In this document: positions 18,766 to 26,754 of the stretch, piece by piece
How the letters are laid out: every line of letters starts with the position of its first letter
Numbering within the stretch: the stretch's first letter is position 1
NCBI RefSeq assembly: GCF_015752155.1
Contig: NZ_JADOVI010000001.1
Coordinates: 616,066-680,065, forward strand
Source: Cryobacterium sp. MP_M3
GTDB taxonomy: Bacteria > Actinomycetota > Actinomycetes > Actinomycetales > Microbacteriaceae
Reading direction: 5' to 3'
DNA: 64,000 bases
Made by a program: the position numbers and the translations under genes
The notes under the pieces: model-generated
What the model saw: only the letters and a program-made list of their open reading frames with translations
Database searches by the model: none
What the model was told of the DNA's origin: nothing

Positions 18766-19432
18766 CGTCCTCTTCTGACACGTTGAACCGGTAACCGACG
18801 TTGCGCACGGTACCGATCAGCGACTCCTGGTCGCCGAGCTTGGCGCGCAGCCGGCGAACGTGCACGTCGACGGTGCGGGTGCCTCCGAAGTAGTCGTAGC
18901 CCCAGACCTCGCTGAGCAGCTGTTCCCGGGTGAATACTCTCGACGGGTGCGCGGCCAGGAAGCGCAGCAACTCGAATTCCTTGTAGGTGAGGTCGAGGGA
19001 GCGCCCGTGAACCTTGGCCGAGTAGCTGGCCTCGTCGATGACCACGCCGGCCGCGCGGATGGTGGCGGTTTCCTCTGGCCGGGGGGCTCGGCCGATCGCG
19101 AGCCGGATGCGGGCGTCCACCTCGGCCGGGCCGGCCGCGTCCAGGATCACGTCGTCGACGCCCCAGTCGGCGCTGACCGCGGCCAGCCCGCCCTCGGTGA
19201 TCACGAGCAGGAGGGGAACCGTGTTCCCGGTGGTGCGAAGAATCTGGCAGAGCGACCTGGCGGCGATCAGATTGGTCCGGGCATCGACCAGGATCGCGTC
19301 GGCGTCGGGCGCGTTGACGAGCTGGTCCGGCTGGGCCGGAATGATGCGCGTGCCGTGCGACAGCAACGCCAGGGCGGGGAGAACCTCACTGTTGGCCGCC
19401 GAGGTCAGGATCAACAACTGCGCCACGCGCAC
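18734..19432 (-). CDS. glnR: GlnR-type OmpR-family nitrogen regulator
   Basis: The 232-residue winged-helix regulator matches GlnR, the global nitrogen regulator of actinomycetes. The atypical receiver ([63 protein letters not shown]) is followed by a DNA-binding domain from about residue 125 ([42 protein letters not shown]). No cognate kinase is adjacent, as usual for GlnR, whose receiver acts as a dimerisation module. It overlaps mshD by 32 bp and is probably co-transcribed with it. Confidence 0.9.
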   Translation of the reverse strand: MRVAQLLILTSAANSEVLPALALLSHGTRIIPAQPDQLVNAPDADAILVDARTNLIAARSLCQILRTTGNTVPLLLVITEGGLAAVSADWGVDDVILDAAGPAEVDARIRLAIGRAPRPEETATIRAAGVVIDEASYSAKVHGRSLDLTYKEFELLRFLAAHPSRVFTREQLLSEVWGYDYFGGTRTVDVHVRRLRAKLGDQESLIGTVRNVGYRFNVSEEDGVRGIHPVRA

Positions 19433-19498
19433 CCTCCAAGGATTGTGGCCCCATACTAGCGTGCCGCGAATCCGGCCCGGGCAGGGCAGAATGAGAGG

Positions 19499-19762
19499 GT
19501 GAGCTGGCAGTGGAAGAGCGTCGTGGTGGTCTGGTTGTTCGCGCTCGTCTGCGCGGTGCTGACCGGGCTGCTCTCGTTCCCGGGCCAGGCGCTGGTCTGG
19601 ATCGGACTGTCCTTCGCCGGTTGCGTGATCGGAACGCTCTGCGTTCAGCTCGCCACGGGCCGCAAGGAAGGCTATGTGAACCGGGTGACGGTGAGCCTCG
19701 TCGGGGCCGTGGCCGTGCTCGCCGGTGCCACCGGCATCTTCGCCCTGGCCGGCCTCGCCTAG
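19499..19762 (+). CDS. Small membrane protein
   Basis: This 87-residue protein has three hydrophobic helices (about 7-27, 32-52 and 65-86) joined by a basic loop ([11 protein letters not shown]). It starts at GTG 19499 right after GAGAGG. It resembles small membrane proteins found beside glnR in related genomes, but I can assign no function. It is divergent from glnR. Confidence 0.7.
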   Translation: MSWQWKSVVVVWLFALVCAVLTGLLSFPGQALVWIGLSFAGCVIGTLCVQLATGRKEGYVNRVTVSLVGAVAVLAGATGIFALAGLA

Positions 19763-19793
19763 ATTTCGACCGCGGGCGGGCTAGAGTTGAGTC

Positions 19794-19907
19794 ATGTCAA
19801 CCCTCGCACTCGAAATCTTCTTCCTGGGGCTGCTCGCGCTGGCGAGTCTGTCGATCGCCTGGGTCTCCGGAATCGTCCTGTTCAAGCTGTTTCGGGGGCA
19901 GCGGTAA
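19794..19907 (+). CDS. 37-residue single-span membrane peptide
   Basis: A short reading frame, starting MSTLALEIFFLGL and ending FKLFRGQR, encodes one hydrophobic helix (about residues 5-31) and a basic cytosolic tail, the usual pattern of a genuine small membrane protein. It starts at ATG 19794, 31 nt after the preceding membrane gene, and ends 6 nt before the nitrobindin-like gene, so it fits a tight three-gene operon. A weak purine ribosome site (AGAG) lies upstream. Confidence 0.55.
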   Translation: MSTLALEIFFLGLLALASLSIAWVSGIVLFKLFRGQR

Positions 19908-19913
19908 CCTTCG

Positions 19914-20528
19914 ATGTTCGAGCTTCCCACGCAGCTCCCGTCCGAACTCGTCCCGCTCTCGTGGCTTCTGGGCGTCTGGGAAGGCTCCGGCATCCTCGAC
20001 TACGCCATCGGCGACACGTCGGTCACCCGGGAATTCGGCCATCGCCTGAGTTTCAGCCATGACGGCCTGCCGCATCTGAACTACAGCTCCTACACCTGGC
20101 TCGAGCCGGTGCCCGGCTCCGGCAGCGACGAGAAGACCCCGTTGATGACGGAGACGGGCTACTGGCGGCTGAGTCGGCCGCAAGGGGCGGGTGACCCAGG
20201 CCCCGGGCTGCTGCCCGCCGAGGGCGAGCATCCGTTCGTCACCGCCGCGGCGGTCGAGACGCTCCGCAACGCCGACGGCGGGTTCGACATCGACGTGACT
20301 CTCGTGCACCCCGGGGGAGTGGCCGAGATCTACCTGGGCCAGGTGAAGGGCCCCAGAATCGACCTGGCCACCGATGCCGTCATGCGCACCCAGGGTGCCA
20401 AGGCGTATTCGGCGGCCACCCGGTTGTACGGCCTCGTCGAGGGCCATCTGCTCTGGGCCTGGGACATCGCGGCGCTGGGCCAGCCGCTCCGCACGCACGC
20501 CTCCGGCCGGCTCAAGCGGGTCGAGTAG
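19914..20528 (+). CDS. Nitrobindin-like FABP-family protein
   Basis: The 204-residue beta-barrel protein (DUF1794/THAP4-type) probably binds heme. The family hallmark GxWxGxG appears as LLGVWEGSGILDY (residues about 18-30). The barrel ends with a strand carrying a His in LYGLVEGHLLWAWDIAALG, placed like the heme-ligand region of nitrobindins. An insertion at about 62-90 is longer than in plant nitrobindin. The physiological role (NO/peroxynitrite chemistry) is only known for homologues. Confidence 0.82.
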   Translation: MFELPTQLPSELVPLSWLLGVWEGSGILDYAIGDTSVTREFGHRLSFSHDGLPHLNYSSYTWLEPVPGSGSDEKTPLMTETGYWRLSRPQGAGDPGPGLLPAEGEHPFVTAAAVETLRNADGGFDIDVTLVHPGGVAEIYLGQVKGPRIDLATDAVMRTQGAKAYSAATRLYGLVEGHLLWAWDIAALGQPLRTHASGRLKRVE

Positions 20529-20549
20529 AGATTTACGGAAAGAGCAACC

Positions 20550-21713
20550 ATGAGCCCGGCACCCGTGTCCCCCCTCCTCGAACTCGACGGCGCCGTGCAG
20601 GCGGACGGCCTCGACGCCGGTGTCGCCGCGCACTACGGCAACCCGATGATCGAGCAGCGACGGCTGCTGGCCGGTGAGGCCGTCGTCGACCTCTCCAACC
20701 GGGGCGTGCTCGGTGTGGCCGGGCCCGACCGGCTGACCTGGCTCAACTCGATCTCCAGCCAGGAACTGCGCAGGCTCGCCCCGGGAGAATCGACCGAGAC
20801 GCTGCTGCTCGACCCGAACGGCCGGATCGAATACGCGATGGCCGTCGTGGACGACGGTGTGGAGACCTGGCTGATCCTGGAGGCAGGCGAGCTGCCCGGC
20901 CTGCACGCCTGGCTCGACAGGATGCGCTTCACCCTGCGCGTGCAGGTCGTCGACCACAGCCTGGCCTACGCGGTGATCGGCACGATGGCGGCCGAACCGG
21001 CGGCCGTGTACCTGGTCCCCGCCGCACCGAACGGTGTCGCGCTGGCCTGGCGGGACCCGTGGAACACCGTCGGCAACGGCGGATTCCAGTACGCCGACGC
21101 CCCGGCCCATCCCGCCGCCGACTGGAACTGGACCGAGGCCCTCGTGCCCCGCGACTCCCTGCCTGCGCTGCGCGACGCCGTGCGGGAAGGCACGGTCGCC
21201 GCCGCCGGCACGCTGGCCCTCGAAGCGCTCCGGATCGCGGCCTGGCGCCCACGCCGGGCCACCGAGGTCGATGAGAAAACCCTGCCGCACGAACTGGACT
21301 GGCTGCGCAGCGCCGTGCACCTGAGCAAGGGCTGCTACCGCGGCCAGGAAACCGTGGCGAAGGTGCACAACCTCGGCCACCCGCCGCGCCGGCTCGTGCT
21401 GCTCCACCTGGACGGGTCGGACGCGGTGCTGCCCGTGCACGGCGACGAGGTGCAGGCGACGAAGAAGCTGGCGGACGGTGAGACCGAGCGGCGCACCGTC
21501 GGCATGATCACCTCGAGCGCCCGGCACCACGAACTCGGTCCGATCGCCCTCGCGGTGATCAAGCGCACCGTCCCGGCCGACGTCACCCTGCACGTTCAGT
21601 CGCAGGGGATCTCCGTGGCGGCAGCCCAGGAGGTCATCGTGCCGCAGTCGGCCGGCTCCGTGGCGGAGATCCCCCGCCTGCCGCGGCTGGGCATCCGCAC
21701 CCCCGGCCACTGA
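20550..21713 (+). CDS. ygfZ: YgfZ/GcvT-like folate-binding protein
   Basis: The 387-residue protein matches the folate-dependent Fe-S cluster repair/assembly factor YgfZ (IbaG/COG0354 type). The diagnostic motif K-G-C-[FY]-x-G-Q-E is present as SKGCYRGQETVAKVHNLGHPPR near residue 262. The GcvT-like N-terminal domain begins about residue 40 (VVDLSNRGVLGVAGPDRLTWLNSISSQEL). The start ATG 20550 follows GGAAAGAG. It lies 21 nt after the nitrobindin-like gene, so the two are probably co-transcribed. Confidence 0.9.
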   Translation: MSPAPVSPLLELDGAVQADGLDAGVAAHYGNPMIEQRRLLAGEAVVDLSNRGVLGVAGPDRLTWLNSISSQELRRLAPGESTETLLLDPNGRIEYAMAVVDDGVETWLILEAGELPGLHAWLDRMRFTLRVQVVDHSLAYAVIGTMAAEPAAVYLVPAAPNGVALAWRDPWNTVGNGGFQYADAPAHPAADWNWTEALVPRDSLPALRDAVREGTVAAAGTLALEALRIAAWRPRRATEVDEKTLPHELDWLRSAVHLSKGCYRGQETVAKVHNLGHPPRRLVLLHLDGSDAVLPVHGDEVQATKKLADGETERRTVGMITSSARHHELGPIALAVIKRTVPADVTLHVQSQGISVAAAQEVIVPQSAGSVAEIPRLPRLGIRTPGH

Positions 21714-21767
21714 CCGCCCCGGCGGCCCCGCCCCGCCCGGACCCGGCACCTCGGTAGAGTTGAAGGC

Positions 21768-22520
21768 ATGTCAGAAACATACAATCTCATCCTTCTCCGC
21801 CATGGCCAGAGCCTATGGAATCAAGAAAACCTCTTCACCGGCTGGGTCGACGTGAGGCTCAGCGAGCAGGGAGCGACCGAGGCGCGCCGTGCCGGCGAGC
21901 TCATCGCCGAATCGGGCCTCCTGCCCGACGTGCTGCACACCTCATTACTTACCCGTGCCATCCAGACCGCGAACATCGCGCTCGAAGAGGCCGACCGGCT
22001 CTGGATCGACGTTAAGCGGTCCTGGCGCCTGAACGAGCGCCACTACGGTGCCCTGCAGGGACTCGACAAGGCCGAGACCCTGGCCAAGTTCGGCCCGGAG
22101 CAGTTCCAGCTGTGGCGCCGTTCCTTCGACGTGCCGCCGCCCGTGCTCGCCGACGATTCCCCCTGGTCCCAGGCGCACGATCCCCGTTACGCCGGCCTCG
22201 GCGACCTCCTCCCGCGCACCGAATGCCTCAGCGACGTCGTCGACCGGATGCTGCCCTACTGGGAGTCCGACATCGCCACCGACCTGCGCGCGGGCAAGAC
22301 CGTGCTCGTCACCGCCCACGGCAACTCGCTGCGCGCCCTGGTCAAGCACCTCGACGGCATCTCCGACGCCGACATCGCCGAGCTGAACATCCCGACCGGC
22401 ATCCCCCTGGTCTACCGCCTCGGCGAAGACCTCATGCCGCTCGGCCCCGGCACCTACCTCGACCCCGAGGCCGCCGCAGCCGGCGCCGCGGCCGTCGCCG
22501 CCCAGGGCGCCAAGAAGTAG
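21768..22520 (+). CDS. gpmA: 2,3-bisphosphoglycerate-dependent phosphoglycerate mutase
   Basis: The 250-residue glycolytic enzyme interconverts 3- and 2-phosphoglycerate. The phosphohistidine motif [10 protein letters not shown] (His 12), the [11 protein letters not shown] loop, [10 protein letters not shown] (about 89) and the second catalytic His in [15 protein letters not shown] (about 184) are all present. The C-terminus carries an Ala-rich tail. A strong bidirectional terminator follows. Confidence 0.96.
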   Translation: MSETYNLILLRHGQSLWNQENLFTGWVDVRLSEQGATEARRAGELIAESGLLPDVLHTSLLTRAIQTANIALEEADRLWIDVKRSWRLNERHYGALQGLDKAETLAKFGPEQFQLWRRSFDVPPPVLADDSPWSQAHDPRYAGLGDLLPRTECLSDVVDRMLPYWESDIATDLRAGKTVLVTAHGNSLRALVKHLDGISDADIAELNIPTGIPLVYRLGEDLMPLGPGTYLDPEAAAAGAAAVAAQGAKK

Positions 22521-22543
22521 CCTCACCCATCAACCGATCGAAC

Positions 22544-22582
22544 GAGAAAGCCCCGGAAGCGATCGCTTCCGGGGCTTTTCTC
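22544..22582. terminator. Bidirectional Rho-independent terminator (gpmA / phoU)
   Basis: GAGAAAGCCCCGGAAGCGA pairs with TCGCTTCCGGGGCTTTTCTC over about 19 bp, with A and T runs on the two sides. It suits both convergent genes. Confidence 0.9.
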
Positions 22583-22606
22583 GTGCGGGGACTGCGGCGG
22601 CCGTTA

Positions 22607-23275
22607 TCAGCCGGAGTGGGCCGCGCCGGTGTTCTGCTGCCAGGCGCCGGTGCCGAGGTACTGCACCTTCTTCGCGATCGAGACGGCGTGGTCCGCGAAC
22701 CGCTCGTGGTAGCGGCTGGCCAGGGTCGCGTCGACGGTGTCGGCGGCCTCACCCTTCCAGGTCTCCCCGAGCACGGCGTCGAAGACGCTCAGGTGCAGGG
22801 CGTCGACCTTGTCGTCCTCGTTGCGGATCGTCTCGGCCAGCACCATGTCCTCGTTGGTGAGGAGCTCGGTGAGCATGGTCGCGATCGCCGTGACCAGGCT
22901 GCCCATCTCGGCGAACGTGCCGCGCAGGCTCTTCGGCACGACCTTGTCGGGGAAGCGATAGCGGGCCAGCTGGGCGATGTGCGTCGACAGGTCGCCCATC
23001 CGCTCGAGTGATGCGCTGATGCGCAGGGCGCTGACGACGATGCGGAGGTCGCGGGCGACCGGCTGCTGCCGGGCGAGGATTGTGATCGCCAGTTCGTCGA
23101 GCTCGATCGTCAGTTCGTCGATCTTCTCGTCTTCGCTGATCGCTTCGTCGGCCAGGCTCACGTCGGACTCGTTGAACGCCCGGGTCGCCTTGTTGATCGA
23201 GATCGCCACGAGACGGGAAATCTCCACCAGACGGTCCTGGACCTCGGCGAGCTCCTGTTGAAATACTTCACGCAT
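22607..23275 (-). CDS. phoU: Phosphate-specific transport accessory protein PhoU
   Basis: The 222-residue all-helical protein restrains Pho signalling by bridging PstB and the histidine kinase. Two three-helix PhoU domains each carry a metal-binding E/D-x3-D signature: DEKIDELTIELDE and NEDDKVDALHLSVFD. The ATG at 23275 follows AGGAAGG. It is divergent from senX3, as in mycobacteria, with PHO-box-like repeats in the gap. Confidence 0.94.
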   Translation of the reverse strand: MREVFQQELAEVQDRLVEISRLVAISINKATRAFNESDVSLADEAISEDEKIDELTIELDELAITILARQQPVARDLRIVVSALRISASLERMGDLSTHIAQLARYRFPDKVVPKSLRGTFAEMGSLVTAIATMLTELLTNEDMVLAETIRNEDDKVDALHLSVFDAVLGETWKGEAADTVDATLASRYHERFADHAVSIAKKVQYLGTGAWQQNTGAAHSG

Positions 23276-23354
23276 AAGTGTGTGGTCCTTCCTGGCGCGC
23301 GTTACGCGCAGACACGTGAGACCCACCTGGCCCCCAGCGAATCATGCTGGACCG

Positions 23355-23387
23355 AGGTTAACGGCAGGTGCCGCGGGCTTGAACACT
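23355..23387. promoter_or_regulatory. Degenerate PHO-box-like array between phoU and senX3
   Basis: Three consecutive 11-nt units, AGGTTAACGGC, AGGTGCCGCGG and GCTTGAACACT, follow the phase of the pstS repeats (AGGTGAAC consensus). They stop 3 nt before TAAAGT (23391-23396), a possible -10 for senX3. Individual matches are weak (5-7 of 8), so this is a candidate only. Confidence 0.35.
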
Positions 23388-23455
23388 TCCTAAAGTAGCT
23401 TGCGCCCGGCGGTCGCGCGTCAACCGCCCCGATCAACTGTCAGTAATCTGGCTAA

Positions 23456-24610
23456 ATGGAATCGACATGGCTTGTGCTGGTGTCGCTGGCACTCGGCCTC
23501 ACCGTCGGTGCCGGCTTCGTCACCCTGTTGCACGTTGCCGAACGGCACGGCCGTCGCGCCGCCGAGGTGGTGAACCCGGCGGTCCCCGACGGGATCGACC
23601 AGGTGCTCGACGCCCTCGAGAGCGCGGGAGCCGTGCTCGACCCGTCGAACAATGTCATCAAGGCGTCACCGGCCGCCGTGTCGATGGGCCTGGTCTGGAA
23701 CCAGCAGCTGGTGCATCCTGAACTGCTCGAGCTCGCCAGGAAGGTGCGCCGTTCCGGCGATCCGATCTCCGAGAACCTGATCCTCTCGCGCGGTCCGTTC
23801 AACGACGCGAGCATGCGCGTGCGCGTGCGGCTGGCCCGGCTCGGCACCCGGTACGTGCTGATCCTGGCCGAGGACCGCACCGAGGCTTTCCGGCTCGACG
23901 AGGTGCGCCGCGACTTCGTCGCGAACATCAGCCACGAGTTGAAGACGCCGATCGCCGCGGTCGGACTTCTCGCCGAGGCGCTCGACCAGGCGGCGGATGA
24001 ACCGGTGCAGGTTCGGCGGTTCGCCAACCGACTGACCACGGAGTCGGGCCGGCTCACCCGGTTGACCCAGGAGATCATCGAGCTCTCCCGGCTCCAGGCG
24101 CAGGATTCGCTCTCCGAAGCGGAACTGCTCAACGTGGACGCCGTCGTCTCTGCCGCCGTCGACCAGAGCCGGGTGGTGGCCGATGCGGCGCGGATCACCA
24201 TCGCCGTCGGCAAGAAGTCCGGCGCGGAGGTCAACGGCGACGAACGCCTGCTCGTGATGGCCGTGCACAACCTGGTCGCCAACGCCGTGCACTACTCGCC
24301 GGAGGGGTCCCGGGTCGGAGTCGGGGTGCGCCGCCACGACGGCGTGGTGGAGATCACCGTGACCGACCAGGGCGTCGGGATAGCCGAAGCTGACCTCGAG
24401 CGCATCTTCGAGCGCTTCTTCCGGGTCGACCAGGCCAGGTCCCGGCACACCGGCGGGACCGGCCTCGGCCTGTCGATCGTCAAGCACATCGTGCAGATCC
24501 ACGGCGGCGACATCCGCGTCTGGTCGCAACCCGGCAGCGGGTCGACTTTCACCATCCGCCTTCCCGAGGCGCCCCAGCCCGCCCCACCGACGACAGGAGA
24601 GGCACAGTGA
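23456..24610 (+). CDS. senX3: Sensor histidine kinase SenX3
   Basis: The 384-residue phosphate-responsive kinase has one N-terminal membrane anchor (residues about 5-26), a PAS-like sensor (about 45-140), HisKA with the phosphorylated His 160 in ANISHELKTP, and HATPase_c with N box (LVANAVHYSPEG), G1 (DQGVGI) and G2 (GTGLGLSIV). It lacks periplasmic input, in line with SenX3 sensing transporter state through PhoU. Its stop overlaps a 23-codon mini-ORF that leads to regX3. Confidence 0.93.
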   Translation: MESTWLVLVSLALGLTVGAGFVTLLHVAERHGRRAAEVVNPAVPDGIDQVLDALESAGAVLDPSNNVIKASPAAVSMGLVWNQQLVHPELLELARKVRRSGDPISENLILSRGPFNDASMRVRVRLARLGTRYVLILAEDRTEAFRLDEVRRDFVANISHELKTPIAAVGLLAEALDQAADEPVQVRRFANRLTTESGRLTRLTQEIIELSRLQAQDSLSEAELLNVDAVVSAAVDQSRVVADAARITIAVGKKSGAEVNGDERLLVMAVHNLVANAVHYSPEGSRVGVGVRRHDGVVEITVTDQGVGIAEADLERIFERFFRVDQARSRHTGGTGLGLSIVKHIVQIHGGDIRVWSQPGSGSTFTIRLPEAPQPAPPTTGEAQ

Positions 24611-24682
24611 CGCAGGATGCGGTGACGCACTGCCCGCTGGCTCTCCACCAGCAGAGTGAAACAGGAGATCCACAGTGACGCA
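24593..24682 (+). repeat. 68-bp-period duplication of the regX3 initiation region
   Basis: The 22-nt copy at 24593-24614 and the copy at 24661-24682 match at 20 of 22 positions. Each contains ACAGGAGA, two variable bases, then CACAGTGACGCA, which is a ribosome site plus GTG start context. The second copy is the real regX3 start; the first lies over the senX3 stop. A shorter GTGACGCAC echo is at 24622. Confidence 0.8.
24607..24678 (+). CDS. 23-codon overlapping mini-ORF between senX3 and regX3
   Basis: The frame starts at GTG 24607 inside the senX3 stop (GTGA overlap), has AGGAGAGG 7 nt upstream, and ends at TGA 24676-24678 inside the regX3 GTG (again GTGA). The peptide starts MTQDAVTHC and is 23 residues with no recognised domain. 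Its perfect stop-start overlaps on both sides suggest a translational-coupling leader rather than a functional protein. Similar small reading frames bridge senX3 and regX3 in mycobacteria within MIRU repeats. Confidence 0.45.
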   Translation: MTQDAVTHCPLALHQQSETGDPQ

Positions 24683-25355
24683 CATCCTTCTGGTCGAAGA
24701 CGAGCAAGCCCTGAGCGAGCCGCTGAACTTCCTGCTCGAGCGGGAAGGCTACGAGGTAACGGTGGCCGAGGACGGCCCAAGCGCCATCCGTGAGTTCGAC
24801 CGCACCGGGGCCGACCTCATCCTGCTCGACCTCATGCTGCCTGGCATCCCGGGCACCGAGGTCTGCCGGGAGATCCGCACCCGGTCGACCGTCCCGATCA
24901 TCATGCTCACCGCGAAGGACTCCGAGGTCGACATCGTCGTCGGGCTCGAGCTGGGCGCCGACGACTACGTCACCAAGCCGTACTCGACGAGGGAACTGCT
25001 CGCACGCATCCGGGCCGTGGGCCGCCGGCGCACCGAGGTCGAGCTCGAGGACGACAGCGTGCTCACCGCCGGCACCGTGAGCATGGACATCGAACGGCAC
25101 ACCGTGTCGGTCTCCGGCGAGGTCGTGAACATGCCGCTCAAGGAATTCGAACTGCTCGAGTTCCTGCTCCGCAACGCCGGCAGGGTGCTCACCCGCGGCC
25201 AGCTGATCGACCGGGTGTGGGGCACCGATTACTTCGGCGACACCAAGACGCTCGACGTGCACATCAAGCGCATCCGCTCACGGATCGAGTCCACGCCATC
25301 GGAGCCGACCATGCTGGTCACCGTGCGGGGGCTGGGCTACCGCTTCGAGGCCTGA
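24675..25355 (+). CDS. regX3: Phosphate response regulator RegX3
   Basis: The 226-residue OmpR/PhoB-type regulator has a receiver with acidic pocket (VEDEQ), phospho-acceptor Asp 52 (LILLDLMLPG), switch Thr (MLTAKD) and Lys (YVTKPYSTREL), then a winged helix (LKEFELLEFLLRNAGRVLTRGQLID, DTKTLDVHIKRIRSRIE). It matches RegX3 and is the likely activator of pstS and phoU/senX3. GTG 24675 follows AGGAG by 8 nt. Confidence 0.94.
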   Translation: MTHILLVEDEQALSEPLNFLLEREGYEVTVAEDGPSAIREFDRTGADLILLDLMLPGIPGTEVCREIRTRSTVPIIMLTAKDSEVDIVVGLELGADDYVTKPYSTRELLARIRAVGRRRTEVELEDDSVLTAGTVSMDIERHTVSVSGEVVNMPLKEFELLEFLLRNAGRVLTRGQLIDRVWGTDYFGDTKTLDVHIKRIRSRIESTPSEPTMLVTVRGLGYRFEA

Positions 25356-25470
25356 CCGCCGCCCGGAAGCTGGCCGTCGCGCCCGCGCCCGGGTCCGCAG
25401 CCCGCGCCCGCCGCCGCGGCCGCGCGCTGCGGAAACCGGCGCGGGCTCGCGCAACGCGCGCCGACGCAAC

Positions 25471-25488
25471 GCCGGGCCTGGGCCCGGC
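25471..25488. terminator. GC hairpin between convergent regX3 and lipoprotein gene
   Basis: GCCGGG and CCCGGC (25471-25476, 25483-25488) frame CCTGGG in a very GC-rich 143-nt gap. There is no T run, so this is only a plausible termination structure. Confidence 0.35.
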
Positions 25489-25498
25489 GGCGGCGGGG

Positions 25499-25990
25499 CT
25501 ACGGCGTGGGCGTGGGCGTGGCCGTGGGAACGAGCGTCGAGTACTGGCCGAGGGAGCCGTCGAGCACCGGCACGAGGAGCTCGACGCCGGTTTCGTTGCC
25601 GTACTGGAAGAAGACCGGGAACAGCGACCCCGGCTGGGCTTCGATGGCGTCCAGAGCGAGGACCGGGGAGTCTTCGGTGCCGAAGGTGGTCGTGGAGTCG
25701 GCCTTCACGGTGACCTTCTGGGTGACCTTGCCGGAGTCGCCGGTGAACTGCACGCTGAGGCTGTGCGCCGAGTCGCCCGAGTTGACGACCGTGACGAGGA
25801 GGCTGCCCGTCGTGCCGTCTTCCGAGAGCACGATCGCGTTGCGGATGGCCAGGTCTCCCACATTGCCGCTCACGCCGTCACTGGCGTCATAGTGCTTGGT
25901 GGTCGACTGCGGCGCCAGGAGGTTGCAGCCGCTGGTGCCCAACAGGACGCCGGCCGCCAGAACGACAGACACTAAGACTCGAGCCCTCAC
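25499..25990 (-). CDS. Putative secreted lipoprotein
   Basis: The 163-residue product has a short signal peptide (VRARVLVSVVLAAGVLLGTSGC) ending in a lipobox Cys at about residue 22. A beta-rich extracellular domain follows (LAIRNAIVLSEDGTTGSLLVTVVNSGDSAHSL), resembling a copper-chaperone PCu(A)C or immunoglobulin-like fold in layout, but without His/Met ligands. It ends in a TPTPTP tail. GTG 25990 is chosen because GGAGG sits 5 nt before it. Conserved in Microbacteriaceae-like genomes by my recollection; function unknown. Confidence 0.75.
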   Translation of the reverse strand: MRARVLVSVVLAAGVLLGTSGCNLLAPQSTTKHYDASDGVSGNVGDLAIRNAIVLSEDGTTGSLLVTVVNSGDSAHSLSVQFTGDSGKVTQKVTVKADSTTTFGTEDSPVLALDAIEAQPGSLFPVFFQYGNETGVELLVPVLDGSLGQYSTLVPTATPTPTP

Positions 25991-26157
25991 AAGACCTCCA
26001 CAACAGTTCGGTGATCCGCCCATGGCGGAGCACCGGAAATTTGGCTTTGAGCCTAGCCTACTGGTCGCGCGCGGCCCGGCGAGCGGGGCTATTGGCGCGG
26101 CGAACCCTACCACCGTCAGCTGTGGTATCCTAGACGTTGCTGAAGGGATATACATAC

Positions 26158-26640
26158 ATGCTTTTTGAGGTTGGCGAAACCGTCGTTTATCCCCACCATG
26201 GAGCCGCGACAATCACCGAGGTGAAGACGCGGATTATCAAGGGTGAAGAGAAACTGTACCTGAAGCTCAATGTTACTCAGGGCGATCTCACCATTGAAGT
26301 ACCCGCCGAGAACGTCGACCTCGTCGGCGTGCGCGACGTGATCGGTAAAGAGGGGCTCGACAAGGTGTTCGAGGTGCTCCGCGCGCCGTTCACCGAAGAG
26401 CCCACCAACTGGTCACGCCGTTACAAGGCGAACCTGGAGAAGCTCGCCTCGGGCGACGTCATCAAGGTGTCCGAGGTCGTCCGCGACCTGTGGCGCCGCG
26501 ACCAGGACCGCGGCCTGTCCGCCGGCGAGAAGCGGATGCTGGCAAAGGCCCGCCAGATCCTGATCTCCGAACTGGCCCTGGCCGAGAAGACCGACGAAGA
26601 GAAGGCATCCACCGTTCTCGACGAGGTTCTCGCTTCGTAA
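26158..26640 (+). CDS. carD: CarD-family RNA polymerase-binding regulator
   Basis: The 160-residue protein binds the RNA polymerase beta lobe and stabilises open promoter complexes, mainly at rRNA promoters. The N-terminal RID Tudor-like domain (residues about 1-55) begins [19 protein letters not shown]. The C-terminal helical domain binds DNA and carries the wedge Trp in [13 protein letters not shown] (about residue 85). ATG 26158, preceded by GAAGGG, gives the usual family length. A terminator follows, then ispDF, as in mycobacteria. Confidence 0.95.
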   Translation: MLFEVGETVVYPHHGAATITEVKTRIIKGEEKLYLKLNVTQGDLTIEVPAENVDLVGVRDVIGKEGLDKVFEVLRAPFTEEPTNWSRRYKANLEKLASGDVIKVSEVVRDLWRRDQDRGLSAGEKRMLAKARQILISELALAEKTDEEKASTVLDEVLAS

Positions 26641-26657
26641 CACCGTTCTTTCGTTGG

Positions 26658-26683
26658 AGGGCGGCGCCGCAAGGTGCCGCCCT
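26658..26683 (+). terminator. carD terminator hairpin
   Basis: AGGGCGGCGCC (26658-26668) pairs with GGTGCCGCCCT (26673-26683) around a GCAA tetraloop, 18 nt after the carD stop. A short T-containing stretch follows. Confidence 0.75.
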
Positions 26684-26754
26684 TCGCGTTTCCCCTCCCG
26701 GCAGTCAGCGCAGCCTCCCTGTTCGACGTCGACCTCACCAGATAGCCTCCAGAC

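Noticed and set aside
19797..21749. 650-codon minus-strand frame over the nitrobindin and ygfZ genes
   Set aside because: Composition is shadow-like; the opposite strand has recognised families and ribosome sites.
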